Shown one piece after another: positions 8,489 to 16,737 of a stretch of DNA of 39,253 nt. Source of the DNA: CALDCK01 sp050618055 (lineage in GTDB: Bacteria > Myxococcota_A > UBA9160 > SMWR01). Location of the stretch: NCBI GenBank assembly GCA_050618055.1, contig JBNLVK010000055.1:1-39253 (forward strand), written 5' to 3'. The notes under the pieces were generated by a model, which was given only the letters and a program-made list of their open reading frames with translations, did no database searches and was not told the DNA's origin. The position numbers and the translations under genes were made by a program. Each line of letters begins with the position of its first letter. Within the stretch, counting starts at the first letter, position 1.

Positions 8489-8829
8489 CAGTCGTCGAAC
8501 CCTAGGCCGATCAGTGCGCCGAGGGCACCAATCAGGAGAACGCGATAGACCTCACCATACGGTCCCAAGTCGTGTCGGCTCAAGACATCTCGGGAGAGAA
8601 CGCGGTCTGCCCCGGCTTTCGTGGCGTCTCTGTCGTGTCGCAAGGTTGCTGCCTCGATCACGTTCTGATCTCCGTATGGGCCGTACCAGAATCCGAGCGA
8701 TCTTTGGTTCGGAAGGCCCCAGCTCGGTCCCGACCAGAAGCCATATCGTGGAACGAGCGCCCACCCGGAGGTCGAGTGCCCAAAGAAGACACCATAGGGG
8801 TTGAGTTGGGTGATCGCGACGACGGTCAA
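8488..8829 (-). CDS. Small putative membrane protein, start uncertain
   Basis: The frame ends in an ATGA overlap with the lipoprotein gene, which supports it as real. The annotated TTG start (8829) has a GGGG just upstream. The frame stays open further upstream and would add ITIGAAL, completing a hydrophobic helix ITIGAALTVVAI, but no ATG or GTG is available there. The body is aromatic and Gly-rich (YGFWSGPSWGL, GFWYGPYGDQ) and ends in a hydrophobic GALGALIGLGF tail. Function is unknown. A sequencing error or an unusual start near 8850 is possible. Confidence 0.5.
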   Translation of the reverse strand: MTVVAITQLNPYGVFFGHSTSGWALVPRYGFWSGPSWGLPNQRSLGFWYGPYGDQNVIEAATLRHDRDATKAGADRVLSRDVLSRHDLGPYGEVYRVLLIGALGALIGLGFDD

Positions 8830-9393
8830 AGCAGCCCCGATCGTGATGCCCAGAGAGGATGACGCGCACGCCGCGCGCAGCAGATCATCGCCCCGATGCG
8901 CGCGGCGGGCTCTCCAAGCGCGCGCTTTCCAGGAAATCCGCCGCGCTTACCCAAGAGGAAGTCGAGTGCGTTGAACACCTCTATGCGCTGGAGCCCGCGG
9001 CTCGAGATGTCGACGCGAGCCCAAAGGACGCCCAGCGGCGGTTTCACATCGGCGGCGAGGCAACGCCCAATCCGATGGCTCTCGAGCACGAGAGCGGCCA
9101 CGGCACGGACACCGCTCGACGGCCACGCCGAGCAGGGCTCTGCGTCCGCAGGGCGGGGCCTCCGCGGTGGTCTCCCTAGCGCGGAGCACCGAGTCAGCTT
9201 CACGCCGTCCAGCAGCCGCCCTCCGCCTCCCCGCGCCGGAACCAGGGGCCGGAGACGGCTTTCGGCGCAGCGGCCAAGCAGTTCGCTTGCGGCTCTTGCG
9301 CGCAAGCCTGCTTGCACTTCCCAGAATCATCAATCTGTGCGCAGGCTGGTCATGCGCTCCGCAACAAACAGCCCCCAACCCAGGAGACTACCC
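8830..9393. other. 564-bp gap, possible decayed coding DNA
   Basis: Both strands keep long open frames, but none has a ribosome binding site and none gives a recognisable domain. On the minus strand, around 8920-9110, the translation AADVKPPLGVLWARVDIS...IEVFNALDFLLGKR looks more protein-like than its flanks and may be a remnant. A 7-bp hairpin (GCTTGCG at 9285-9291, CGCAAGC at 9301-9307) precedes the next gene. The promoter of the 9394-13448 cluster should lie in the last 100 bp, but I cannot assign boxes. Confidence 0.45.
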
Positions 9394-9762
9394 ATGCCGT
9401 CCAAGGTCGTCGATCTGTCGGCACGCTCCGCCATCATTCGCGACGAGCCGTTTTACGTTCACTTCTGGGAGTGCACGCCGGACGAGTTCCGCGATCAGCT
9501 CTGCAACCCCCGACGATTCCTCGCCGCCATGGGAGTTGAGCTTCCGGCCGAGTGCCGGGTGGAGACAACGATTGAGAACCACGATTGGATCGAGAAGCAC
9601 ACCGACGGACTTAGCCGCGCGAACGGGACCATCGTATGCAACGTCGGCGGCGGAAACGTTGCGCGCTCCGTTTACCGGATCATCAGCTACGGACACGATC
9701 ATTCGACCGTAGGGAAGTTCAAGAAAGACCTCCTCCACAGCCCGGATGACGAGTCTCGATGA
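9394..9762 (+). CDS. Small protein resembling nitrile-hydratase-type (NHLP) leader
   Basis: This 122-aa protein starts at an ATG with a good site (CAGGAGA) 6 nt upstream. Residues 28-66 follow the pattern DEFRDQLCNPRRFLAAMGVE then LPAECRVETTIENHDW. This matches the NHLP leader consensus of a helix FxxxLxxxPxxxLxxxG, then xLPxxxxVxxxEN. In that family the leader binds modification enzymes or is the N-terminal part of nitrile hydratase alpha. It continues to VCNVGGGN and a 40-residue tail. No RiPP cyclase or nitrile hydratase gene is near. It lies 9 nt before the MBL-fold gene. The relationship is pattern-based inference; the gene itself is well supported. Confidence 0.8.
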   Translation: MPSKVVDLSARSAIIRDEPFYVHFWECTPDEFRDQLCNPRRFLAAMGVELPAECRVETTIENHDWIEKHTDGLSRANGTIVCNVGGGNVARSVYRIISYGHDHSTVGKFKKDLLHSPDDESR

Positions 9763-9771
9763 GGAACCGGC

Positions 9772-11214
9772 ATGATGCGCCAGACGCTCGTCCCCTGCCT
9801 CGCTGCAGTCACGCTCATGACCTTCGTACCGTTCTGCGCGGCGGCAACGCCGCCCAACTACAAGAGCTTCGGCCGCGAGCAACGCATCAGCCACCATCCC
9901 GACCCCGATAGCGTCCTTCGCATCTGGGTGGTCTACGTGGGTCAAGGCGACGGCATTGTGATCCAGCTGCCCAAGGCGTACGACTACGACGCCTGGGAAG
10001 GTGATGACGAGGAGGTTTCCGAGCGCGTAGACATCCTGGTCGATGGTGGCTCGTTCCGGCGGAGCAACGCCAACAGGCTGAGGGACTTCGTCCACGCGCT
10101 CTACGCGCACGACGACAAGATCATCGAGCATGCCGTCGTCACACATCACGACATGGACCACGTCGCGGGGCTGACGCAGGTCCTGGCCGAGGATCCCGGC
10201 ATCGGAATCGAAACCGTCTACCACAACGGCCTCGCCTCCTACCGCGGAGGCGAGAGAGGCTTTCCCAGGACGGGTGACGCGAGCGGATTTGTCCACAAGA
10301 AGAAGGGCCAGCGGATCGATCGCGCCATGGCCCGGTTCGAGGACGGTGTGCCGCCCGACGACGGCGAGCGACCGGCTCTCGCCTCCCGAGACCTCATCGG
10401 GAATCTCGCCGGACTCCGCAGAGCGCGGGACAACGGCGAGCTCCACGGCGTCTACGACCGGCTCGCGGACGCTATCCTCGACAAGGCAAGTCCCTTCCCC
10501 GTCGAGTCCTTTCCCAGGAGTTTCGCCGGCGAGGGGTTCATCTCTGAACGGGAGCAGGATCTCATGCGGGTGAGCGGCGAGGGTGCGCCCCATTTCGCGC
10601 TCTTGTGGCCGCTCCAAGAGCTGCGGCGATACACCTACAAGGGAAGGGGACAACGCGCGTGGAGCTACACGATCAATGGCAATAGCCTCACCTTCCTGCT
10701 GGAGTACGGCGGCTTCCGGATGCTCTTCACGGGCGACCACAACGACGACTCCGAGAAGGCGCTTCTCGCCCATCTCAAGGAGTCAGGCGATACCGCCCTT
10801 CTCGACTACGACGTTCTAAAGGTCCCGCATCACGGAAGCTCGCACGGGATTCCTTCCTTCTTCCGGCGGCAGACGGACAGCGGCTCCGCGCCGCGGCCTG
10901 TCGTCAGCGTGGCGTCCCAGGGAGAACACGGCGCGCGCTCCTACAAGCATCCCTCGCCCGAGGTCACGTCCTGGCTCGGCGGCGCCCACCGCGTCTATCA
11001 CACCCAGGTCCACGAGAAGCGGTTTCAATGGAAAGACATCGAGACCCAAGCCGACTACAGGCGCCTCTATGAACGCAGCCATGTTCTCGTGGAGACCGAC
11101 GGCACATGGTTCCGCGTGGTCGAGGTTCCGCTCGACTGGGGTGACCTAGACCACCCCCCAACCGTCGAGTCCACCGCGCGCGGCAACGGCACGCGCTGGA
11201 TCGTTGCCGATTGA
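9772..11214 (+). CDS. Exported ComEC-like metallo-beta-lactamase-fold hydrolase
   Basis: This 480-aa protein begins with a Sec signal (about residues 1-25), so it should act in the periplasm or outside. The catalytic domain is of the ComEC/Rec2 C-terminal type: VYVGQGDGIVIQLP, the metal motif HHDMDH (residues 125-130, HxDxDH form), LFTGDHNDD (321-326) and VPHHGSSH (351-358). Stand-alone ComEC-like MBL proteins hydrolyse phosphodiesters or nucleic acid in some systems. A spacer of about 170 residues separates the first two metal motifs, longer than usual. A GAGGAACC site precedes the ATG. It is followed after 16 nt by a membrane protein gene. Confidence 0.9.
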   Translation: MMRQTLVPCLAAVTLMTFVPFCAAATPPNYKSFGREQRISHHPDPDSVLRIWVVYVGQGDGIVIQLPKAYDYDAWEGDDEEVSERVDILVDGGSFRRSNANRLRDFVHALYAHDDKIIEHAVVTHHDMDHVAGLTQVLAEDPGIGIETVYHNGLASYRGGERGFPRTGDASGFVHKKKGQRIDRAMARFEDGVPPDDGERPALASRDLIGNLAGLRRARDNGELHGVYDRLADAILDKASPFPVESFPRSFAGEGFISEREQDLMRVSGEGAPHFALLWPLQELRRYTYKGRGQRAWSYTINGNSLTFLLEYGGFRMLFTGDHNDDSEKALLAHLKESGDTALLDYDVLKVPHHGSSHGIPSFFRRQTDSGSAPRPVVSVASQGEHGARSYKHPSPEVTSWLGGAHRVYHTQVHEKRFQWKDIETQADYRRLYERSHVLVETDGTWFRVVEVPLDWGDLDHPPTVESTARGNGTRWIVAD

Positions 11215-11230
11215 CCTGGGGGAACGGGCC

Positions 11231-12319
11231 ATGCTCCTTGACATCCTCGGTATTCTCCTCGGCTTCGTTGGCATCATGGCTCTGCTTAGCGTCGTGGTTA
11301 CCAGCGTCGTTCAGGTTCTGCAATCGGTGTTCCGCATGCGCGGGCGCGCCCTGCGCGGCGGCATTCAGAGACTCTTCGGCGAGGCCGGCCTCGAAGCCGC
11401 CGGGCCAGCCTACAAGCTCGCAGACGACGTGCTGCAACGCCGCCTGATCCGCCCCCCTCGGTCGCGCTCCATGGCGCGCGTTGCCGGCCCCAGCTGCCCC
11501 GAGATCGAGCGCGAAGCTCTAATTGACATCACATCCGGTCTCACGGCCGAGCCCAGGACGCTTGCGAGCGTCGACGCCGGCTACGAGCCCATGATTCAGG
11601 ATGTGGCCAGGCGGTTTCAGTTCCGGGTGCGTCTCCTTACCGTCGGCGTCGCGCTTCTGATCGCCGTGGCGTTTCAGGTGAGCACGCCGGCCCTTCTGGC
11701 CAAGCTCTCAACGGATCCCGAAATCCGCGCCAAGGCCATCGCCTTGGCCGAAGACCTCCGATCCGAGGCGGAGGGCGAGGACGGCGCGCCTGAGCCCCGC
11801 TTCGCGCTTGCACGTGGGCTGAGGCCCTCCCTTGCCGACGAGGCCATCCGAAAGGTCGCGGCGGACTTCCCGGATCTGGCCACCGGGCTGGAGGAGTTCT
11901 CCGGAGCGGGGCCGCGCCTCGAGGACGATCTCGCTGAGATCTCCCTCATTCTGTCGGACGCCAACGCGTCGGATCGGCGCAAAGCCGTCACCGCCGCCTA
12001 CGAGCGCTACTTCCTCGAGCTCGATGCTAAGCGCACCGAGGAGGCGCTTCGAGACATGGGGCTTGCGTCCGACATGCTCGCTCCGCTCGGGATCTCCCTT
12101 TGGAGTCAGGGCGACAGCTTCTACGTTGACCAGGCGGGGAGCCTTGATGCGCGGAACGTCGCGGGCGTGCTCATCACCGGGGTTCTGTTGAGCCTCGGGG
12201 CACCGTTCTGGTTCGAGCAGCTCAAGACGATTGCCCGCCTGAGGGATGTCCTCCGGACGCCCGCGCGCCGCGCCGCGGACGACAGCCCTCAGATGACCGG
12301 CGATGCCGTACGGCAGTGA
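11231..12319 (+). CDS. Three-TM membrane protein, unknown function
   Basis: This 362-aa protein has hydrophobic segments near residues 2-30, 133-155 and 311-330. A long charged, helix-rich segment (160-300) lies between the second and third. The start at ATG 11231 is preferred over an earlier in-frame ATG at 11204 because GGGGGAAC lies just upstream and the longer form would overlap the MBL gene. The first helix is directly followed by a basic stretch (RMRGRALRGG), as in inner-membrane proteins with cytoplasmic domains. Its 3' end overlaps the patatin start by 17 nt, so the two products are probably coupled. I do not recognise the family. Confidence 0.82.
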   Translation: MLLDILGILLGFVGIMALLSVVVTSVVQVLQSVFRMRGRALRGGIQRLFGEAGLEAAGPAYKLADDVLQRRLIRPPRSRSMARVAGPSCPEIEREALIDITSGLTAEPRTLASVDAGYEPMIQDVARRFQFRVRLLTVGVALLIAVAFQVSTPALLAKLSTDPEIRAKAIALAEDLRSEAEGEDGAPEPRFALARGLRPSLADEAIRKVAADFPDLATGLEEFSGAGPRLEDDLAEISLILSDANASDRRKAVTAAYERYFLELDAKRTEEALRDMGLASDMLAPLGISLWSQGDSFYVDQAGSLDARNVAGVLITGVLLSLGAPFWFEQLKTIARLRDVLRTPARRAADDSPQMTGDAVRQ

Positions 12320-13448
12320 GACCATTGAGCCGGGCGCGGCCCTCGCCCTCTCGGGTGGGGGCTTCCGCGCGATGCTGTTTCACATCGGCGCCGTCTGGCG
12401 GCTGAACGAACTCGGCCTGCTGCAGGGCCTCAAGCGCATCTCGAGTGTCTCGGGGGGCTCTATCTTCGCCGGACGCCTGGCCGTGCGCTGGAAGCATCTG
12501 AACTTCGACCCGACAACGCTCCGCGCGCTCAACTACGCCGAGGAAGTCGCGCAACCGCTCATGGCCTTCAGCACGAGGCATGTGGATGCGCCGGCGTTCT
12601 TGCGGGGCCTGCTGCCCCTGTCCTCGGCCGCTGACGCGGCAGCGGCAAGCTACCGCAAACACGTCGTGGGTCCCGCGACCCTCCAGGACCTTGAGAGCGA
12701 GGCAGTAGCTCCGCGCTTCGTCTTCAACGCGTCCCATCTCGGGGTTGGAACGACTTGGCGCTTCTCCCAGCCCTACATGGGCAGCTATCGTATCGGCCTC
12801 ATCCGCGAGCCGCGCACCGAAATCGCAACAGCGATCGCCGCCTCGGCGGCCTTCCCGCCAGTCCTCTCGCCGCTAGTTCTCAAGGACCTCACTCCCGATT
12901 CCTTCGAGAGAACAGAAGGCGCTGATCTCTTCGACGACGTGCGTCTTCGCATGCGGGCCTATCTGACCGACGGCGGCGTCTACGACAACCTCGGACTGGA
13001 GACCGTCTGGTCACGCTACGAGACCCTCTACGTCTCGGACGCCGGGGGCGGGCTCGCACCGCGCCCCGGCCGGTATTGGATACCGGGGGTCAGCCAGCTC
13101 AAGCGAACCCTAGACATCGCCGTTGACCAGGGACGCAAGCTCCGGCGCTCGGCTTTCGCAGTCGATCTCAAGAACACGGACCGGGGCGGCGCGCTGTGGA
13201 GAACACGGCTCGATCCCAACAACTACTACGGCGAGGACCCGGTGTTTCCGGTCGAGACGAGTTGGCCCGAGCACATGGCAGCGATCCGCACCCGACTCAA
13301 CCCGTTCTCAGAGATGGAACAGAAGCGGCTGGTGAATTGGGGATACCTGGTATCCGACATGGCGATCCGGACGTGGGCGCACAAGCAGGCTCCTGAACCC
13401 ACTCAGCTTCCGTTCGCGGGGTTTGGGTTCGATGGCACGCCCCCCTAG
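12303..13448 (+). CDS. Patatin-like phospholipase
   Basis: This 381-aa protein has the full patatin catalytic set: the oxyanion loop LSGGGFRAM (residues 16-24), the nucleophile elbow SVSGGS with Ser50 (first Gly of GxSxG replaced by Ser, as in many bacterial patatins), and the catalytic Asp223 in TDGGVYDNLG. Patatins are Ser-Asp acyl hydrolases acting on phospholipids or other lipids. There is no signal peptide, so it probably acts on the inner membrane from the cytoplasm, perhaps with the three-TM protein encoded upstream. CBASS uses patatin effectors (CapV), but no cyclase gene is adjacent here. Start overlap with the previous gene is 17 nt. Confidence 0.93.
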   Translation: MPYGSETIEPGAALALSGGGFRAMLFHIGAVWRLNELGLLQGLKRISSVSGGSIFAGRLAVRWKHLNFDPTTLRALNYAEEVAQPLMAFSTRHVDAPAFLRGLLPLSSAADAAAASYRKHVVGPATLQDLESEAVAPRFVFNASHLGVGTTWRFSQPYMGSYRIGLIREPRTEIATAIAASAAFPPVLSPLVLKDLTPDSFERTEGADLFDDVRLRMRAYLTDGGVYDNLGLETVWSRYETLYVSDAGGGLAPRPGRYWIPGVSQLKRTLDIAVDQGRKLRRSAFAVDLKNTDRGGALWRTRLDPNNYYGEDPVFPVETSWPEHMAAIRTRLNPFSEMEQKRLVNWGYLVSDMAIRTWAHKQAPEPTQLPFAGFGFDGTPP

Positions 13449-13650
13449 GCGAGGACTGTCTCCCATTGGCCCACCTAGCGCGCGGCGGGACCTGAGACAT
13501 CACACACCCGGCCCGCTTGCGAACCATGCCTGTCCGCTGCGAAGCCGGAACAGCGCGTAGTCCTCTTCGAGGCTGCCTACGAGCAGGGCCAAGCGCGGTC
13601 TCGATCCCGGGAGTGCTGGCCCATGTCTGACCTGGAATCGCCACAACTAC

Positions 13651-16290
13651 CTAAGTCTGGAGTGAGACCAACCGGTGAGTCTGATAGCGCGGATCGGTGG
13701 CGGCCGAGGAGTAGGCATAGGAGAGCGCCATCTGAGCCCACACGGCGGGGATGCTGGTCGGTGAGCGAACCAGAAGCCCGCGCATTCGCGAGTCGGACCG
13801 CGCCCGCGACAGACGGATCAGTGACAGTTGCCCATCCTCGAACCACCTCTGGGTCTTCGAAGATGCGGAGGTCCGCGATCTGAGCGCAGCCGTCGCGTTC
13901 CAGCGCATTGCTTGCGCGTCCCAGCATTCCTCGAAAAGGATGCGCGCCCATGTGACGAACCATGCATCCGGTTCGGAGAGAGAGGCTCCAAGCGCTCGAG
14001 CAGCATCGATGCCGCGACGAATCACGTCGGATGACGCGACCATCCACGCCTCCGGAATGGCATTCGTCACGGGATATCTCCTTGACGCCTCCGCGCTGAG
14101 GTCTGCAGCACCAAACTTGGTTCCGTGGAGACCATCGCGAATCGTAAAGACAAGCGATTCCACAGCGCGAAGCGTATTGGCGTCGTCATGGCGCGGAAGA
14201 TTGGGAGCGTCGGGATCTCGCGAATCCTCAAGAGAGAAGACCCGGATTCCTGGCCACGCCCTCTGCGTGTGATTCCACCGCTGCTCGAAGTCGCCAACTA
14301 TCTGGCTCGCGATGTCATGATCGATGCTCCTACCTCTTGCCATCGCGGGAAACCTAGGCAAGGCGGCGGGTGGACTTGACATCCAACGCACGCCCTTCTC
14401 GGAGACCACCAGCGTGATGGCCTGCGAGTGCTTTCGCAGCATATCTCCGATGTCCGTGGCCCTCCTTGCGTAGGTGTTGGCGAGAACGTCATTTCGGTAC
14501 AGGCGCGCCGCCTCGTAGTGAATCCCGAGGTCTCCGGAGAAGATCGTTGGAACGCGCGAACGAGTGATCCAAACGTGCGTGCCGTGCGATGGCTCGGACG
14601 CCGAGTCCCTTATGCTGTGCGACGCTTCGAGGTCGAGCTGACCTGCTAGCGTTTCGAGTGCGTTCAGCAGGCCGTCGGTGTCAAGAGCCGTATCAAGGAG
14701 TTCGCGACGGGACCCTCGGCGCTTGATAAGCTCGAGTGCATGATCGGGGTGCGAGAGGTGGCCTTCGCCGCGCTCCGCGAACCCATCTATGAGCAGGGCT
14801 ATTGAAGGAAGCCAGAACTGCTCGAAGTCAGGATCCTTCGAGTGCACGAAGTGCGAGAGATTTGCAACCTGAACAAGGTTGTGACCACCCGACGGACCCG
14901 ACGCGAGGACCGTCTCGGGACGAATGATCGCATCGTTTCCCCCAACGACGAAGAGCATCCGATCAGAGAACTCGCCAGAGCGGGCAGCGTACTCACTGCG
15001 AAGCTCCTGTAAGAACACGTCGTAGAAGATCCGCAGGAAATAGCGGAACCGGGAACGCGGAAGGCCGAGCACGGAATCAACCGCATAGGAGCTGGGCGGC
15101 TCCTTGTCATCGAATTCGACCTGTATCGGCTCTTGCGAGGGCTCCGGGTGAGACAGGAAGCTGTTGTCAACCTCGTATTTCAGGCCGTGCATGACCGCAT
15201 CCCATTCTTCGGGCTGCGCGAAGCGCTCAAGTCGGATCGCGCTCAGCGGCCCTCCCGAACATATAGATGCGCAGCTGCCCACTAGGGACGGCCAGGAGAA
15301 GAAGATGGATTGCCCGAAGAAGCCGCCAAGGCTGTAGCCCACCGAGTGGATCCCCGGCGAACTACGCCGCTTTCGCGTCGACCTCATCCCGGATCTGTCG
15401 GGGAACAGGACGCGCCGCAGAGCCGCGACGCTGACGCGAATGTCATCGAGGGAGAGATCCGCCTCCTCGGGGACGGCGCTGATCGTCGAAGCCTCTGGCT
15501 GGCGCCGGGCACTGAGTTCTTGAAGAATCCGGAAGTCGCGGAAGATCGAACGGGCTCGATTCTCGACTTCACGCCCATGCGGGCCGGTTCGCCGCGACCT
15601 CAACATCCAGGGCCGACCAACTGGGTGCAGCTCGCCCCCTTCGTCAGCGTAAGGGGTGAGTCCTGTCAAGGCATCCCGTGCCTTCTCCAGCACGGCGGTC
15701 AAGAACCACTGTGTCTCGAACATGTAGCGAAGGAACTGCCGGAACAGATCACCCGGGTCTGCCAAATACGTGTCCAGGGCTGCTTCGCCAAGGTCACCCG
15801 GCAGTGGAAAACGAGAGAGGTGTCCTGGTGTCGGCAGGATCGCCACTGCGCTGCCACCATCGTCCGAATCGTGAAGGTCGATCAAGAGGTCGGCCAGCAG
15901 GTAGTAGAAGCGAAGCGAGCTCACTTCGTTCAGCCCGTTGTGCAGAAGGAACAGTCTGTCCACGGGAGCGTCCGAAAGGGACCGAATGACGCGAATCGTA
16001 TGGAGGTGAGGACGAGGCCGGAGGGTGAGCTCGTATCCCGGCTTGCGGTTGAGGCCATGAATGGGAGCACTCGGCCATCGAAGAAGGTACTCGTCGAGCG
16101 CTCCAGTTACCGGGAGCCTCAGATGACGATGGTGGGCCGCGGCCTCGCGGCCGAGGGCCTTTCGCGTCCAGCCATTGATTGCCGGAAGCGAGCGGGATCC
16201 TCCAAGCCAGGATTCGTCGTGGAGATCGAGCTGGTGGTCCCGCTCCCCGGGAAGAATGATCGACTGCTCCTCCCAAAGTCGGCGGCTCAT
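13651..16290 (-). CDS. 879-aa alpha/beta hydrolase with unknown C-terminal domain
   Basis: The N-terminal 500 residues form an expanded alpha/beta hydrolase: oxyanion strand RLFLLHNGLNE (about 112-122), nucleophile elbow GYSLGG with Ser320, Asp453 in FVVGGNDAII and His480 or His483 in NLSHFVH. About 200 residues separate the first strand from the nucleophile, much longer than usual, suggesting a large lid. The C-terminal 350 residues match nothing I know and contain no visible catalytic motif. No signal peptide is seen. The gene lies 51 nt downstream of a 76-aa gene with a hairpin between them. It converges with the patatin gene; whether the two are functionally linked is unknown. Confidence 0.85.
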   Translation of the reverse strand: MSRRLWEEQSIILPGERDHQLDLHDESWLGGSRSLPAINGWTRKALGREAAAHHRHLRLPVTGALDEYLLRWPSAPIHGLNRKPGYELTLRPRPHLHTIRVIRSLSDAPVDRLFLLHNGLNEVSSLRFYYLLADLLIDLHDSDDGGSAVAILPTPGHLSRFPLPGDLGEAALDTYLADPGDLFRQFLRYMFETQWFLTAVLEKARDALTGLTPYADEGGELHPVGRPWMLRSRRTGPHGREVENRARSIFRDFRILQELSARRQPEASTISAVPEEADLSLDDIRVSVAALRRVLFPDRSGMRSTRKRRSSPGIHSVGYSLGGFFGQSIFFSWPSLVGSCASICSGGPLSAIRLERFAQPEEWDAVMHGLKYEVDNSFLSHPEPSQEPIQVEFDDKEPPSSYAVDSVLGLPRSRFRYFLRIFYDVFLQELRSEYAARSGEFSDRMLFVVGGNDAIIRPETVLASGPSGGHNLVQVANLSHFVHSKDPDFEQFWLPSIALLIDGFAERGEGHLSHPDHALELIKRRGSRRELLDTALDTDGLLNALETLAGQLDLEASHSIRDSASEPSHGTHVWITRSRVPTIFSGDLGIHYEAARLYRNDVLANTYARRATDIGDMLRKHSQAITLVVSEKGVRWMSSPPAALPRFPAMARGRSIDHDIASQIVGDFEQRWNHTQRAWPGIRVFSLEDSRDPDAPNLPRHDDANTLRAVESLVFTIRDGLHGTKFGAADLSAEASRRYPVTNAIPEAWMVASSDVIRRGIDAARALGASLSEPDAWFVTWARILFEECWDAQAMRWNATAALRSRTSASSKTQRWFEDGQLSLIRLSRARSDSRMRGLLVRSPTSIPAVWAQMALSYAYSSAATDPRYQTHRLVSLQT

Positions 16291-16323
16291 GGGGAACGCC
16301 GCCTAGGCCACGCTGCGAGCAAC

Positions 16324-16343
16324 GAGGGAGGGTATCCTCCCTC
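16324..16343 (-). repeat. 8-bp hairpin overlapping a stop codon
   Basis: GAGGGAGG (16324-16331) and CCTCCCTC (16336-16343) pair perfectly around a 4-nt loop. The stem overlaps the stop codon of the 76-aa gene and lies about 34 nt before the start of the 879-aa gene. There is no T-run. It could tune the ratio of the two products, for example as an attenuator or by slowing ribosomes (inference). Confidence 0.5.
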
Positions 16344-16572
16344 AGGAGAGGAGCTGGAGCTTGATCGAGGCCTCCTTAGCGATGCGCGAGCGCGACTTCT
16401 TGGTCGACAGCAGGCGGTCGACTTGGATGCCCTGCTCCTTCGCTTCGCGAAGCAGCTGTTTTCGGGGAATCGGGGTTCCGCCGGGGCCCTGGACCTCAAA
16501 CGACTCTGGGACAAGGACGCCCCTTCGTGCGCACTCCATCCAGAGCGACTTCTTGATCACATCTTTCTCCAC
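16342..16572 (-). CDS. 76-aa hypothetical protein, companion of the 879-aa hydrolase
   Basis: This small basic protein starts at GTG, set by an excellent ribosome binding site (AGGAGGT) 7 nt upstream. It is Lys/Arg-rich and mostly helical, with a central FEVQGPGGTPIPRKQLL turn. No DNA-binding motif can be firmly assigned, although the size and charge would fit a small regulator or adaptor. It is transcribed into the 879-aa hydrolase gene after 51 nt, so both probably belong to one operon whose promoter lies in 16573-16737. Confidence 0.72.
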   Translation of the reverse strand: MEKDVIKKSLWMECARRGVLVPESFEVQGPGGTPIPRKQLLREAKEQGIQVDRLLSTKKSRSRIAKEASIKLQLLS

Positions 16573-16737
16573 TGAGGTGACCTCCTGCAGAGAAGACCCT
16601 TGTGACCGCGCGCTTGCGCGGCAACAGATCTTCTCGACAGGACGCCCGCATCATTTTAGGGAAGCCTACGCAGCTAGAACCCGCAAGTCCAGGTAAAACA
16701 TCAAGAAATTTCCTGGCCGGAAGGCAGGCCGGTGGGA

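Noticed and set aside
9388..10773. 461-aa minus-strand open frame
   Set aside because: Lies wholly antisense to the MBL-fold gene and the NHLP-like gene, whose motifs are intact; its translation is a mirror pattern with no known motif.
12303..13448. Patatin as a CBASS CapV effector linked to the CD-NTase
   Set aside because: The CD-NTase lies about 25 kb away on the other strand with its own Cap4 effector; no cyclase gene is next to the patatin.
15310..16575. 421-aa plus-strand open frame
   Set aside because: Antisense to the alpha/beta hydrolase, which carries a complete catalytic triad and has a supported start.
16660..16737. Possible terminator at the end of the 134-aa gene (GGCC repeats then a T-rich run on the minus strand)
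   Set aside because: The GGCC words form only short, bulged stems; not strong enough to call.
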